64,000 bases of DNA from Shewanella sp. OPT22 (GCF_004168585.1 NZ_PGVH01000001.1:1-64000); one strand, 5' to 3'; shown: positions 1 to 9,233, numbered from the stretch's first letter. Numbers and translations: made by a program. The notes: generated by a model not told the origin, from the sequence alone.

Positions 1-93
1 CACCTGAATCCATCCCGAACTCAGTAGTGAAACGCAGCCTCGCCGATGGTAGTGTGGGGTCTCCCCATGTGAGAGTAGGTCATCGCCAGACGC
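1..93 (+). rRNA. rrf: 5S ribosomal RNA, 3' part
   Basis: The first bases match the interior and 3' end of a gammaproteobacterial 5S rRNA: CCGAACTCAG.AGTGAAACG, then GCCGATGGTAGTGTGGGGT, CTCCCCATG.GAGAGTAGG and a closing GCCAG. The 5' end lies outside the window. It is followed after about 40 bp by tRNA-Asp and a terminator, the usual distal end of an rRNA operon. The exact 3' end is uncertain by a few bases. Confidence 0.93.
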
Positions 94-131
94 CAAATTT
101 GTTTAGTGTCAACGCCTAAACATAAAGAGTT

Positions 132-208
132 GGAGCGGTAGTTCAGTTGGTTAGAATACCGGCCTGTCACGCCGGGGGTCGCGGGTTCGAGTCCCGTCCG
201 CTCCGCCA
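132..208 (+). tRNA. tRNA-Asp (GTC anticodon)
   Basis: This is a complete 77-nt cloverleaf. The acceptor arm GGAGCGG pairs with CCGCTCC, the anticodon loop reads CTGTCAC (anticodon GTC), the T-arm carries GGTTCGAGTCC, and the CCA end is encoded. It lies about 40 nt after the 5S rRNA and just before a terminator, so it is probably the last gene of the rrn operon. Confidence 0.97.
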
Positions 209-216
209 ACACAACG

Positions 217-247
217 AAGCCTCGTCAGAAATGACGAGGCTTTTTTG
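217..247 (+). terminator. Rho-independent terminator of the rRNA operon
   Basis: A 10-bp perfect stem (AAGCCTCGTC / GACGAGGCTT) with a 6-nt loop is followed by a T run. It sits 8 bp after the tRNA-Asp CCA end. Confidence 0.93.
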
Positions 248-495
248 TATCTAAAATTCATCACCTTTTATTAAGCCATTACAATCTAAAACACATTCAG
301 CCTTTCCTTATATCTTCTTTATTCGAAAATGTTTCGCTATCTAATAAAATATTCTAAATGAATGTTCGATTTTTGCGCTGCCAAACAAATTGTTTCTTGT
401 TATAACTTTATAATGCCTTCGTAACATTTTGTTACTTCAATAACGTATTTACATAAAAATATTAATTATAAAAACATAGGTATTAGGTGATGGAT

Positions 496-2106
496 ATGAA
501 GCGCACGTTATTAACTGCTGCGATCATTGGGGTTTCTTTAAATGCTCAAGCTGAACTGCTGATCTCAGAAGTTTTGTATGATGCACCCAACAACGACTCG
601 GTAGAAGAGTACGTTGAATTGTTCAATAATTCATGTCAGACGATCGATTTGTCGGGCTATACGATTAAAGATAACAACAAAGTATTAGCATTAGTTGGAA
701 GTGTAAATAGTGGAGAATATTATACTATTGCTGCAAATGCAGGAGGCTTTAGCTCACTGTTTTCAGTAGATGCAGATACAACACCTTTAGTTTTATCTCT
801 CGGAAATTCAGGCGATTATGTTCAACTTCTGAAAAATAACCAAGTGATTGATCAAGTAGGCTGGGAAGGCGGTCTTACTGGTTGGAACTTAAATGTGCGC
901 AATGCATCCATTGAACGTTCGAATACCAATTTACCTGCAACTCAAGCTGATTGGTTTAAGAATTCAGTAGTTGGCACACCTGGAACAGGTAACTTATCCA
1001 CTGACTGTGGAACTGTTCCTCCAACACCACCAATTGATGATACTCAATTATCAAAAGGAACGGCTAAAACAAACCTTGCAGCATCAACAGGTAATAAACT
1101 CACTTATACTGCACAAGTGCCTCAAGGTGCTAAAGACTTGCGCTTTTCTATTACAGGTAGCAACGGTGATGCTGATATTTATGTGAAATACGGCCAAGCT
1201 CCAAGTAATTCGAATTACGATTGTCGTCCTTACATTGGTGGCAGCAACGAATCATGTGATATTTCTAACGTACAAGTTGGGACTTATTATGTAGAAGTTC
1301 GTGCTTATGAAGGCTTTAGCGATTTAGCGTTACAATTTAACTACGACATTGACTCGCCAGTCACGCCTCCCACACCGATAGATCCTGACTTTGATTTTGA
1401 CAGCTATTATTCACAGACATCGAATTTAAATGGTGAAGCTTTAAAAACTCGTTTGAACGAGATTATTAAAGATCACAAGCGTTTTTCGTACAGCCAAGTT
1501 TGGGATCAATTAGGTTATACCGATGTAGATCCGAACAACAGTAATAATGTTATTTTACTGTATACAGGACGCTCTGAACCTAAGTCTAACCGTGCTGGTC
1601 AATCTAATTCTCTTGATGCTTGGAACCGTGAGCATGTTTGGGCAAAAAGCCATGGTTTTCCACGTTCTGGTCAACATGGATACACTGATTTACATCATTT
1701 AAGACCCGCAGACGTGAGCGTTAATTCTAGTCGTGGCAATAAAGATTTTGCAATGGGCGGTTCTGCGATAGGAGAAGCACCAGGTACAAAAACAGACAGT
1801 GACAGCTTTGAACCAAGCAATGATGTTAAAGGTGATGTTGCCCGTATGATTTTTTATATGGATGTACGTTATCAAGGTTCTGATAATTCAGGTACACCTG
1901 ATTTATCAGTGGTAGAGGGCATTACATCAAATGGTCAACCAGAGCTTGGTGATGTATGTATTTTGCTGAAATGGCACCAACAAGATCCTGTTAGTGCTTG
2001 GGAGCAAAGAAGAAATACACGTATTCATGAGCGTCAATTAAATCGTAACCCATTCATTGATAATCCGGCTTGGGCACAAAGTATTTTCGGATCACAGTGT
2101 AACTGA
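496..2106 (+). CDS. Secreted endonuclease I family nuclease with LTD and PPC domains
   Basis: The protein is a predicted secreted DNA/RNA nuclease. From the chosen ATG it begins with a Sec signal peptide (MKRTLLTAAII...LNAQA). A lamin-tail (LTD) domain follows at about residues 20-140 (LLISEVLYDAP...EEYVELFNN), then a pre-peptidase C-terminal type beta domain near 195-290 (GDADIYVKYG). The C-terminal half is an endonuclease I / EndA-NucM catalytic domain with NREHVWAKS near residue 376 and DLHHLRPAD after it. In-frame GTG 487 and ATG 490 also exist, but ATG 496 has TTAGG at 482-487 and gives a clean signal peptide. The gene stands alone. A role in extracellular DNA breakdown for nutrient use is inferred from the family. 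Confidence 0.9.
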   Translation: MKRTLLTAAIIGVSLNAQAELLISEVLYDAPNNDSVEEYVELFNNSCQTIDLSGYTIKDNNKVLALVGSVNSGEYYTIAANAGGFSSLFSVDADTTPLVLSLGNSGDYVQLLKNNQVIDQVGWEGGLTGWNLNVRNASIERSNTNLPATQADWFKNSVVGTPGTGNLSTDCGTVPPTPPIDDTQLSKGTAKTNLAASTGNKLTYTAQVPQGAKDLRFSITGSNGDADIYVKYGQAPSNSNYDCRPYIGGSNESCDISNVQVGTYYVEVRAYEGFSDLALQFNYDIDSPVTPPTPIDPDFDFDSYYSQTSNLNGEALKTRLNEIIKDHKRFSYSQVWDQLGYTDVDPNNSNNVILLYTGRSEPKSNRAGQSNSLDAWNREHVWAKSHGFPRSGQHGYTDLHHLRPADVSVNSSRGNKDFAMGGSAIGEAPGTKTDSDSFEPSNDVKGDVARMIFYMDVRYQGSDNSGTPDLSVVEGITSNGQPELGDVCILLKWHQQDPVSAWEQRRNTRIHERQLNRNPFIDNPAWAQSIFGSQCN

Positions 2107-2171
2107 TTAAACGCACTGTAAAATGGTGGGAGATGATAGAATATGGTTTTTGTTATCTCTCACTGTCCATT

Positions 2172-2423
2172 ATGCAATGTCGATTAGGTTGTGGAGCATG
2201 TTGTATTGCTCCATCTATTTCAAGCTCTATTCCTGGTATGCCTAATGGTAAAAAAGCGGGTGATAGATGCATAAATTTATCGGATGAGAATTTATGCAAG
2301 ATTTTTGGTCACGCAGATCGACCTAAAGTATGCGAAGACTTTAAAGCAACTAAAGATGCTTGTGGAGAAACCAATCAACAGGCGATGGAAATCATTGCCT
2401 ATTGGGAGAACGTGACTGGTTGA
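2172..2423 (+). CDS. YkgJ/YeiW-type cysteine cluster protein
   Basis: This small protein (83 aa) has the YkgJ-family (zinc/iron-chelating) cysteine pattern: CRLGCGACC at residues 3-11, then single Cys residues in RCINL, LCKIF, PKVCEDF and DACGE. Such proteins probably bind a metal, but their cellular role is not established. The reading frame can be extended to an ATG at 2133, whose upstream GGTGGGAG lies too close to serve it. The family normally starts at MQCR or MKQCR, so ATG 2172 is preferred although it has no good ribosome binding site. Confidence 0.75.
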   Translation: MQCRLGCGACCIAPSISSSIPGMPNGKKAGDRCINLSDENLCKIFGHADRPKVCEDFKATKDACGETNQQAMEIIAYWENVTG

Positions 2424-2461
2424 AGCGGTTAATTTGAAGCAGTTGAACGACAAAACAATAT

Positions 2462-2839
2462 TCAAATCATATCACCAGAGGCTGCTCCTAACAGATACTT
2501 TTTGGCAATGCTTTCTATTGTTTTACCTGAAATTTCAAGCGTCAAAGCCTTTGAAAGTGGGGAGTCTTTGGACCCTATATATTTTTTTTTCTGTCTAAGG
2601 GCTAATGACTCATCAGGAAATTTTTGAGTGGTGAACTTTTTGACTTCTGAGCTGTTTTCCGTATTATCGTCACCTACATAGATAACAGTATATTTCAATT
2701 CCCCACTCTCAAAATCACCTAATTCTTTTTGATGAGCCTTTGCATGTGATTTTGCTTCAATATCGAGAGGTTCAAGTTTGTTCGTTGTAGAGTGCCAATT
2801 CACGCTGGGAGCTTGAACTAAAGTATACTTTGCAGTCAT
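2462..2839 (-). CDS. Hypothetical protein, 125 aa
   Basis: I do not recognise this protein. It is 125 residues, soluble, with no signal peptide or membrane segment. It is rich in Lys and Glu in the middle (residues 28-90) and ends in a more hydrophobic helix with KTIESIAKKYLLGAA. It lies between the convergent YkgJ-like gene and the yibQ-like gene. The ATG has only a weak GGTGT upstream. The codon pattern looks normal and the frame is open for its whole length, so a real gene is likely but not certain. Confidence 0.55.
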   Translation of the reverse strand: MTAKYTLVQAPSVNWHSTTNKLEPLDIEAKSHAKAHQKELGDFESGELKYTVIYVGDDNTENSSEVKKFTTQKFPDESLALRQKKKYIGSKDSPLSKALTLEISGKTIESIAKKYLLGAASGDMI

Positions 2840-2940
2840 AGTATTACACCGATACAGTATTCTGTGTTTGATTATCTACTCTAACGCTATGACTTTAAAG
2901 TAAATTTATTTTAATGTTCGGTCTAAACTGCTTTGTTAGA

Positions 2941-3714
2941 TTACTGTTTTTTAATTGAAATGATATTTTGGAAACCAGTATTTTTAGGTATCGTTTTGAA
3001 CAGTTCTGAAGCGGGTACTAATTCAATTCCAGCTTGTTTTAGTCTATCTAAGTTCGCAACTAAAAATCGTAATGTTTCTTTGTGAGGATGAGCAATCGCA
3101 ACGGTTGATTTTCTTTTCTTTGCTAACCATAAAAGATGCTTAAACTGGCTTTCCAGTGATTTGGGGTCAAGGTTATTATCTAAAAAAACGTGACGTTTGA
3201 TGTGAGGAACTTGGTATTGCTGCGCAATATCTCGCGCTACAGTATATTTAGTAGTGCTGCTGTCAATAAAGAACAGACGATGCTTTTGCAGCGTTGCCAT
3301 TGTCCAGTGCATGGGGCGAGGAAGTTGTGTGAGTAAGCTACCCATGTGGTTATTCAACCCTTTAGCGTAGGGAATGTCAGCTAAAGCCTGTTCGAGTATG
3401 TCGGTTAACTCAGCTTCATCCATGTCATTATTCAGTCCACCTTTACCGAGCCTATTACCTTGCAATGATTGCATAGGAATGTGCAACATCACTTCATGCC
3501 CTTGTTGGTTGGCTTTATCAGCAATCCGTTGACCTAACGGGGTAAAAGGGAGAACAGACAGAGTGACATTTGTTGGTAATGCGAGTACTTGATGATCCGT
3601 TTTCTTATAACCAATATCGTCAATGATCAGTGCGACTTGTGCGGCTTCACTGACACCGCACACAAATGCGAGTAGGAACAGTGAAGCGAGTTGTAATCGT
3701 CGTAAATATTCCAT
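2941..3714 (-). CDS. Divergent polysaccharide deacetylase family protein (YibQ-like)
   Basis: This is a predicted periplasmic protein of the divergent polysaccharide deacetylase (YibQ, DUF610) family. After a signal peptide (MEYLRRLQLASLFLLAFVCG..EAA) comes VALIIDDIGYK, with the Asp pair in the place of the NodB metal-binding Asp, then HIPMQ and GLNNHMGS, and FFIDSSTT later. The open frame runs back to 3816 and would overlap the ctpA-like gene by 71 bp. ATG 3714 is preferred because it starts the signal peptide and leaves a 31-bp gap. It is the last gene of gpmI-envC-ctpA-yibQ, an arrangement linked to septal peptidoglycan processing. Its enzymatic activity is unproven. Confidence 0.88.
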   Translation of the reverse strand: MEYLRRLQLASLFLLAFVCGVSEAAQVALIIDDIGYKKTDHQVLALPTNVTLSVLPFTPLGQRIADKANQQGHEVMLHIPMQSLQGNRLGKGGLNNDMDEAELTDILEQALADIPYAKGLNNHMGSLLTQLPRPMHWTMATLQKHRLFFIDSSTTKYTVARDIAQQYQVPHIKRHVFLDNNLDPKSLESQFKHLLWLAKKRKSTVAIAHPHKETLRFLVANLDRLKQAGIELVPASELFKTIPKNTGFQNIISIKKQ

Positions 3715-3745
3715 TAAAAACTGACTGTGCTCCAGAGTTTCAACC

Positions 3746-4939
3746 TTAAGAATTAGTTGTAATCCACGATATGGCTTGAGATACAGCAGGGTCATTACCC
3801 AATCTATCGTTATCATTGATTATAGGCGTACTCATCGCTTTTTTACCAGTGCCTGAATCAAGGTTTATGTCAGGGACAATTCCCAGTTTGTGAATATTCT
3901 CTCCCTTTGGAGTCAGATAGTTAGCGATGGTTAATTTAACTCGGTTGTGGTTGCTAATGGTGGGGATCATCCCTTGGACGCTCCCTTTACCAAAGCTTTT
4001 TTCACCGATCAATTTTGCCCGTTTATTTTGTTGGAGTGCTGCAGCCAGTACTTCAGCAGCAGAGGCAGAATGTTTATCGATGAGCACGAGCATTGGCACA
4101 TCAGGTAAGAAGCTGATTGGCGTTGCATGGTAGATACTGTTGGCTTCTGAGAACCGTCCTTGCGTGGAGACAATGATGCCATTATCAATGAACAGATCTG
4201 CAACTTTAATCGCTTGATGCAGCAGACCACCGGGATTACTGCGTAAATCGATAATTATTCCCTGCAAGGGCTCTTTATGCCACCGCGCTAACGACTCAAG
4301 CACCTTTTCGTGGGTCTTATTTTGGAACCCATTAAGCTTCATGTACCCAATACTGTTACTGAGCAACTGTGTTTCTACTGCATCGATATGAATAACTGCA
4401 GGTATCAGTGAAATGTTATAGTCAGCGCTATTGTCACGGGCGAAGGTCAACTCAATTGTCGTATTCTTTTTTCCGGCGACACGGATTTGATCTAAGATAG
4501 CTTCTTGACTGTCCAGCTGAACATTCAATTGGTTCAGTTTTAATAATTTGTCGCCTGGAAGTACGCCAGCCTTATCAGCGGGTGAATCATCAAAAACATT
4601 AAGTACGGTGATTTGTTTGCTCTTAGCATCAACTTCAAAGCCAAAACCTTTGTATTGTCCTTGATTCGTCCCTTCTTGTTCTTCAATTTTTGTAGGCGTT
4701 AAAAACTCAGAGTAACCGTCAAGCTCAGCAAAAATGCCTTTTAGCGCAGCTGTGATCAATTGTTTGCGTGAGACTGGGTCAACATAATAGTTTTCAACAC
4801 TGTCGATGACGTCAGCTAATAATGGCAGATCATAATGTGCATCTGGCTGAGGCACATTTTCTTTGGCTATTAAGGTGATGGATATGCCCATTAGGCCACC
4901 TAGAAGAATTAAAGATAGGCTGTGCGCAAATCGACTCAT
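3746..4939 (-). CDS. S41 family C-terminal processing peptidase (CtpA-like)
   Basis: The gene encodes a 397-aa envelope serine protease of the tail-specific (Prc/CtpA) S41 family. An N-terminal hydrophobic helix (about residues 6-25) serves as signal or anchor. An N-terminal helical region is followed by a PDZ domain (about 95-165, GVLPGDKLLKLN). The catalytic core carries the nucleophile in KHSASAAEV near residue 291 and the Lys in GEKSFGKGSVQ about 25 residues later, so the Ser-Lys dyad looks intact. It lies between envC and the yibQ-like gene on the same strand. Processing of periplasmic peptidoglycan-hydrolase regulators is an inference from this neighbourhood. Confidence 0.93.
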   Translation of the reverse strand: MSRFAHSLSLILLGGLMGISITLIAKENVPQPDAHYDLPLLADVIDSVENYYVDPVSRKQLITAALKGIFAELDGYSEFLTPTKIEEQEGTNQGQYKGFGFEVDAKSKQITVLNVFDDSPADKAGVLPGDKLLKLNQLNVQLDSQEAILDQIRVAGKKNTTIELTFARDNSADYNISLIPAVIHIDAVETQLLSNSIGYMKLNGFQNKTHEKVLESLARWHKEPLQGIIIDLRSNPGGLLHQAIKVADLFIDNGIIVSTQGRFSEANSIYHATPISFLPDVPMLVLIDKHSASAAEVLAAALQQNKRAKLIGEKSFGKGSVQGMIPTISNHNRVKLTIANYLTPKGENIHKLGIVPDINLDSGTGKKAMSTPIINDNDRLGNDPAVSQAISWITTNS

Positions 4940-4981
4940 ACTGCTCTCCGTTGCATGTGGAGAACAGCTCAGTTAACTCCG

Positions 4982-6127
4982 TTAACTTTTACAATAAATC
5001 GCAGGATTTACGGCTTTCCCCTTATATCGTATTTCAAAGTATAGACCGGGTTCGGCTTGTCCACCGGATTGTCCTACTAATGCAATACTTTCGCCTTGTT
5101 TAATGGTGTCTCCCGTTGAGTGCAGTAGGGCTTGTGCATGACCGTATAAACTCATATAGCCTTTGCCATGGTCAATCACAATCACCATACCAAAGCCCTT
5201 CAACCAATCGGCATAGATGACTTTTCCAGCAGCAATTGAGCGAATAGTTTGCCCTTCAGGCGCACTCATTAAGACGCCTTTCCATCTCACTTGGCCACTG
5301 CGACTGGTGCCAAAGCGATGAGCAAGGCGGCCTCGTGTAGGCCACTTTAGCTTGCCTCGGCGTTTGGCTAGGCCGCTTAATGAGTTTTGTGCTTTCGCTT
5401 CTCGAATGGCTTCTTCGATGATTTGTTTTAAACTGGCTTCTTCAATTTGCAGCTGTTCAAGTTGTTCACTGTTGCTCGATAAGGTGCGCTGTAGCTGAGC
5501 GAGTGTTTGTTTACGTTGTGATTTTTCTTTGCCAAGTGCATTCGCTTGCTGTTTTTGCGTTTCGATGACTTTTGCTAATTCAGTTTTTTGAGCTTCCAAC
5601 TGAGTTTGGGTGTCATTCAAATCAGTAATGGTGGTTTTAAGTGTCTCAATGGCGTTTATTCTGGCTTTATTCAAATACTGATAATACGTCAGCATCCGCT
5701 CGATACTGGCAGGATCTTGCTGATTCAGGAGCATTTTTGCGTAATCATGGTTACCAGATAAATACGCGCTTTCGAGTTGTTTTGCTAAGGTTTTTTGCTG
5801 AGAAACTTTAAACTTTTCAAGATTGGCGTGTTTCTTTTCCAACTTAACCAAGCTTTGATTGAGTTCTTGTTGTTTGTTTTGACTGCTATTTAGAGCTTTA
5901 GCGACCTTACCAATGGCCACATCATCTTTTTTTAACAGGTTTTGTAGCTGGTTGCGCTGATTGCGAGTGCTTTTTAATTCAGAATGCTGAGCATCGATTT
6001 GAGCTTGAATGTCTTTAAGCTGTGACTGTCTATTGGCAATGGTTTCAGCATAAGAACAAAAAGAGAAGCCATTAAGGCCAAGTAGTAGAAATGCAATAAT
6101 AAAAGGGCGATACCAATCTTGCATCAA
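4982..6127 (-). CDS. envC: Murein hydrolase activator EnvC
   Basis: The 381-aa protein has a signal peptide, a long coiled coil (about residues 30-250, rich in Gln, Leu and Lys) and a C-terminal LytM/peptidase M23 domain (about 265-378, GKVIYADWLKGFGMVIVIDH, YMSLYGHAQ). The family zinc site is degenerate: the usual LHFE is LYFEIRYKG here. This fits EnvC, which has no amidase activity of its own but activates AmiA/AmiB during septum splitting. It sits directly downstream of gpmI as in E. coli. A terminator lies between the two genes, so it may also have its own promoter. Confidence 0.94.
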   Translation of the reverse strand: MMQDWYRPFIIAFLLLGLNGFSFCSYAETIANRQSQLKDIQAQIDAQHSELKSTRNQRNQLQNLLKKDDVAIGKVAKALNSSQNKQQELNQSLVKLEKKHANLEKFKVSQQKTLAKQLESAYLSGNHDYAKMLLNQQDPASIERMLTYYQYLNKARINAIETLKTTITDLNDTQTQLEAQKTELAKVIETQKQQANALGKEKSQRKQTLAQLQRTLSSNSEQLEQLQIEEASLKQIIEEAIREAKAQNSLSGLAKRRGKLKWPTRGRLAHRFGTSRSGQVRWKGVLMSAPEGQTIRSIAAGKVIYADWLKGFGMVIVIDHGKGYMSLYGHAQALLHSTGDTIKQGESIALVGQSGGQAEPGLYFEIRYKGKAVNPAIYCKS

Positions 6128-6169
6128 ACTCTGCTTCCTTCCTCAATACCAAAAATAATTGCTGTGAAT

Positions 6170-6205
6170 AAAAAATGCCACCGTATCATTTGATAATCAG
6201 TGGCA
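6170..6205 (-). terminator. Probable rho-independent terminator after gpmI
   Basis: Read on the minus strand, GTGCCA and TGGCAC-type arms (6200-6205 and 6176-6181) form a stem around a loop of about 18 nt that itself holds a TATCA/TGATA pairing. A TTTTT run (6175-6171) follows. It lies between the gpmI stop and the envC start, so it would limit read-through from gpmI. Confidence 0.72.
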
Positions 6206-6227
6206 CTTTTATTGTATCGACTAGAAA

Positions 6228-7760
6228 TTATTCTTCAATGGTTATCAGAGGTCGGCCCGTCATTTCCGTAGGAATTGCCTCACCCATTAACTGCAACATC
6301 GTTGGCGCTAAATCACTCAAACGACCACCTTCTTTGATATTGGCTTTACGACCAAAGTAAATAAGAGGTACAAGTTCACTGGTATGTGCCGTGTGAGCTT
6401 GGCCCGTTTCTTTATTGACCATTTGTTCTGCGTTTCCATGGTCAGCCGTAATTAAACATTCGCCGCCAACTTTTGCTAACGCTTCAGTCACACGACCGAT
6501 ACACGCATCTACCGCTTCACAAGCTTTAACCGCAGCATCAAAGTTACCTGTGTGGCCAACCATGTCACCGTTAGGATAATTACAAATGATGTTGTCGTAT
6601 TTACCTGACTCAATCGCTGCAACTAACTTATCCGTTAATTCTTCAGAGCTCATTTCTGGCTGAAGATCATAAGTAGCGACTTTTGGAGAGGCAATCAAGA
6701 TACGATCTTCGCCTTCAAATGGCTGTTCTTTACCACCATTAAAGAAGAACGTCACATGCGCATACTTTTCAGTTTCAGAAATACGAAGCTGAGTTTTACC
6801 AGCATTTTGCAGTACTTCACCTAACGTATTTACTAGGTCAGTCTTCGGGAACGCCACTGGCGCTTTAATATCCGCTGCGTATTCGGTCAGCATCACAAAG
6901 TTTACTTTTGGTGATACTTTACGTGCGAAGCCATCAAAATCGGCGTTTACAAAGCTACGAGTGATCTGGCGTGCACGGTCGGCACGGAAGTTCATGAATA
7001 TCAAGGTATCATTATCATTCAATTGGTACTCAGCACCAATACGAGATGCAGCAACGAATTCGTCGTTTTCGTCACGAGCGTAAGCGGCTTCTAATGCTTC
7101 TGAAGCAGAATCGTATTGATGATCAGAAATGCTTTGAGTAACAAGGTCAAACGCTTTCTCAACTCGCTCCCAACGGTTATCACGATCCATTGCATAATAA
7201 CGGCCGATGATAGACGCGACTCGACCCACGCCTAAACGTTCAAAAACCGCATCAAAATGTTTAAGGCTGTCCATCGCACTGCGTGGCGGTGTATCACGGC
7301 CATCCAAAAAGGCATGCAGATAAACTTGTTTTGCACCACGCTCAACCGCTAACTTGCAGGCTGCTTCAATGTGCTCTTCATGGCTGTGAACACCACCTGG
7401 TGATAGCAGACCCATAAGGTGAACAGCACCGCCAGCCGCAACCGCTTTATCAATTTCAGTGCACAGAGTTTCGTTTTGGTTGAAATCGCCATCTTTGATG
7501 GCTTTGCTGATACGGGTTAATTCTTGATAAACAATACGACCAGAACCAAGGTTGATATGACCTACTTCAGAGTTACCCATTTGACCGTGCGGTAAACCTA
7601 CATCATCACCTGAGCCGGAAATTAAACTGGTCGCATACTCAGCGCTTAATTTATCTAAAACTGGTGTATTTGCATGATAAATGGCGTTCATATGGGTATC
7701 TTCGCGATTCCCCCAACCGTCTAGGATCAAAAGAGCCAAAGGGCGCTTAGCAGCTGTCAT
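6228..7760 (-). CDS. gpmI: 2,3-bisphosphoglycerate-independent phosphoglycerate mutase
   Basis: This is the glycolytic enzyme interconverting 3- and 2-phosphoglycerate, with two Mn2+ ions and no BPG cofactor. From ATG 7760 the protein has 510 residues, the usual length. LLILDGWG (9-17) carries the first metal Asp and MGNSEVGH holds the phosphoserine nucleophile at Ser64. [26 protein letters not shown] and ITADHGNAE are the remaining family motifs. The frame is open to 7844, but AGGTAA six bases before 7760 and the family N-terminus fix the start. Its leader contains a strong hairpin at 7792-7830. Confidence 0.98.
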   Translation of the reverse strand: MTAAKRPLALLILDGWGNREDTHMNAIYHANTPVLDKLSAEYATSLISGSGDDVGLPHGQMGNSEVGHINLGSGRIVYQELTRISKAIKDGDFNQNETLCTEIDKAVAAGGAVHLMGLLSPGGVHSHEEHIEAACKLAVERGAKQVYLHAFLDGRDTPPRSAMDSLKHFDAVFERLGVGRVASIIGRYYAMDRDNRWERVEKAFDLVTQSISDHQYDSASEALEAAYARDENDEFVAASRIGAEYQLNDNDTLIFMNFRADRARQITRSFVNADFDGFARKVSPKVNFVMLTEYAADIKAPVAFPKTDLVNTLGEVLQNAGKTQLRISETEKYAHVTFFFNGGKEQPFEGEDRILIASPKVATYDLQPEMSSEELTDKLVAAIESGKYDNIICNYPNGDMVGHTGNFDAAVKACEAVDACIGRVTEALAKVGGECLITADHGNAEQMVNKETGQAHTAHTSELVPLIYFGRKANIKEGGRLSDLAPTMLQLMGEAIPTEMTGRPLITIEE

Positions 7761-7791
7761 GGTATTACCTATATTGAAAAAGAAACATGAA

Positions 7792-7830
7792 TTTATGCCT
7801 TTGCGTCTGGTTAAATCGCAAAGGCATAAA
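7792..7830 (-). promoter_or_regulatory. Perfect 14-bp stem-loop in the gpmI leader
   Basis: TTTATGCCTTTGCG (7792-7805) and CGCAAAGGCATAAA (7817-7830) are perfect reverse complements around an 11-nt loop. The structure lies 32 nt before the gpmI start codon, in what would be its 5' UTR. It is not directly followed by a T run on either strand, so it is not a standard terminator. It could be an attenuator, an mRNA stabiliser or a protein-binding site. The divergent yibN gene starts 174 bp away. Confidence 0.6.
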
Positions 7831-8003
7831 CACACAAGTTTCAAAATTAAGGGGATTAATTGTACTCGATCTCGAGTTATGTCAAAAGCGCATCAATAAA
7901 AATGAGTGGTTTAGATCTCATTTAATCAACTACGTTTTCATGGCTAAAGAATGTATACTTTATGACTTATCAGTAAATAGCAAACAGTTAGCGAAGAAAA
8001 CAC

Positions 8004-8438
8004 ATGCAAGAATATATTCATTTTTTCCAAGCTCATCCAATTTTATGTATGGCTTGGATTGGTTTATTTGTGGCCGTTGTTGTGATGACGTTTAAATCTG
8101 CGACCTCAAAAATAAAGCAAGTTAATCCGCAAGAACTGACAACATTGGTTAATCGTGAGAATGCAAAGGTCATTGACGTTCGTTCAAAAGATGACTTCCG
8201 TAAAGGGCATATTGTTGATGCGCTGCACGCTCCAATGTCAGATATTAAAAATAATCAAATTCCAACACTTGAAAAGCTAAAAAGCACCCCCATCATTATA
8301 GTATGTAACGCTGGCATTACCTCGTCTCAAGCGGCTCAACTTTTAGTGGCACAGGGTTTTGAAAATGTGCACAACCTAAAAGGTGGTATGGGTGACTGGA
8401 AATCGGCAAATTTACCGGTTTCAAAAAGCAAAAGATAA
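8004..8438 (+). CDS. yibN: Membrane-anchored rhodanese-like protein YibN
   Basis: The protein has 144 residues. An N-terminal membrane helix (about 12-30, ILCMAWIGLFVAVVVMTF) is followed by a single rhodanese domain (VIDVRSKDDFRKGHI; active-site loop VCNAGITSS with Cys101; ending GGMGDWKSANLP). Rhodanese domains transfer sulfane sulfur, and the conserved loop Cys is present. The physiological substrate of YibN is not settled. The order gpmI // yibN - secB - gpsA matches the enteric and marine gammaproteobacterial arrangement, except that no grxC lies between yibN and secB. Confidence 0.93.
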   Translation: MQEYIHFFQAHPILCMAWIGLFVAVVVMTFKSATSKIKQVNPQELTTLVNRENAKVIDVRSKDDFRKGHIVDALHAPMSDIKNNQIPTLEKLKSTPIIIVCNAGITSSQAAQLLVAQGFENVHNLKGGMGDWKSANLPVSKSKR

Positions 8439-8461
8439 GGAAACGTCAGGTCAGTTTTCAG

Positions 8462-8520
8462 TTTGAGGAGTATCAACAAAACCCATTGTTTTTAAATCAA
8501 TGGTTGACGAACTCCTCAAA
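8462..8520. repeat. Long imperfect stem-loop between yibN and secB
   Basis: TTTGAGGAGT (8462-8471) pairs perfectly with ACTCCTCAAA (8511-8520). Inside it TCAA/TTGA (8473-8476 / 8504-8507) and CCATTG/CAATGG (8483-8488 / 8498-8503) continue the stem. No T run follows on the plus strand. It could be an RNA-stabilising 3' structure of yibN, part of the secB leader, or a REP-like repeat. Confidence 0.55.
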
Positions 8521-8727
8521 GTATCATAAAAAAACTGGCAAGCTGATCCTGCGGTCGATAAGGGCTAAATACATTTGTGTTGAGTTTTTAAGACAGTTTA
8601 GATCGAGACCCAATAGGATTATTGGGCAATAACCCGGGATGGTACAGAGATCTTACTCTTGTAACGCAAGCCCTTAATGATGGCTTTCAAAGAAAAGTCG
8701 CAACAACATTTTGATAGGTAAAAAATT
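8521..8727 (+). promoter_or_regulatory. Structured secB upstream region
   Basis: With the stem-loop before it, this makes a 289-bp gap between yibN and secB. It contains a perfect 7-bp hairpin with a 4-nt loop (CCCAATA 8609-8615, TATTGGG 8620-8626). A possible long-range pairing joins AAGGGCT (8560-8566) and AGCCCTT (8669-8675). The secB ribosome binding site is AGGT at about 8717-8720. No known riboswitch class was recognised. Confidence 0.4.
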
Positions 8728-9228
8728 ATGGCTGAAGAAGTAGCAAACAACGAAGAACAAGCGCCACAGTTCAACATTCAACGTGTTTACACGAAAGACC
8801 TTTCTTTCGAAACACCAAACAGCCCAGCGATTTTCCAAAAAGAATGGAATCCAGAAGTTAAGCTTGATCTTGATACTAAGAGCAACAAACTAGCTGACGA
8901 CGTATACGAAGTGGTTCTTTCTCTAACGGTTACAGCTAAAGTTGGTGAAGAAACAGCATTCCTATGTGAAGTTCAACAAGCTGGTATTTTCAGCATTGCT
9001 GGTCTAACTGAGCCACAACTTGCTCACTCTTTAGGTGCATACTGCCCGAACATCCTTTTCCCATATGCTCGTGAAACAGTGGGTAGCCTAGTAGGTCGTG
9101 GTACATTCCCACAACTTAACCTAGCACCAGTAAACTTTGATGCGCTATTTGCTCAGTACGTTCAACAACGTCAACAGCAAGCTGAAGGCGGTCAAGTTGA
9201 AGCTAAAGCAGACGAAGCGACTGCTTAA
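8728..9228 (+). CDS. secB: Protein-export chaperone SecB
   Basis: SecB is a cytosolic homotetrameric chaperone that keeps preproteins unfolded and hands them to SecA. The 166-aa protein shows [19 protein letters not shown] at residues 15-33, then [19 protein letters not shown] and [12 protein letters not shown], all conserved in the family. The tail after [11 protein letters not shown] is rich in Gln, Ala and Glu and is variable in the family. It is 5 bp upstream of gpsA, so the two are co-transcribed as in other gammaproteobacteria. Confidence 0.98.
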   Translation: MAEEVANNEEQAPQFNIQRVYTKDLSFETPNSPAIFQKEWNPEVKLDLDTKSNKLADDVYEVVLSLTVTAKVGEETAFLCEVQQAGIFSIAGLTEPQLAHSLGAYCPNILFPYARETVGSLVGRGTFPQLNLAPVNFDALFAQYVQQRQQQAEGGQVEAKADEATA

Positions 9229-9233
9229 TACAA

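Noticed and set aside
21-212. 63-residue minus-strand open frame
   Set aside because: It lies across the 5S rRNA and tRNA-Asp on the opposite strand and is a chance frame.
3715-3816. Longer N-terminus for the yibQ-like protein
   Set aside because: It would overlap the ctpA-like gene and hide the signal peptide that begins at 3714.
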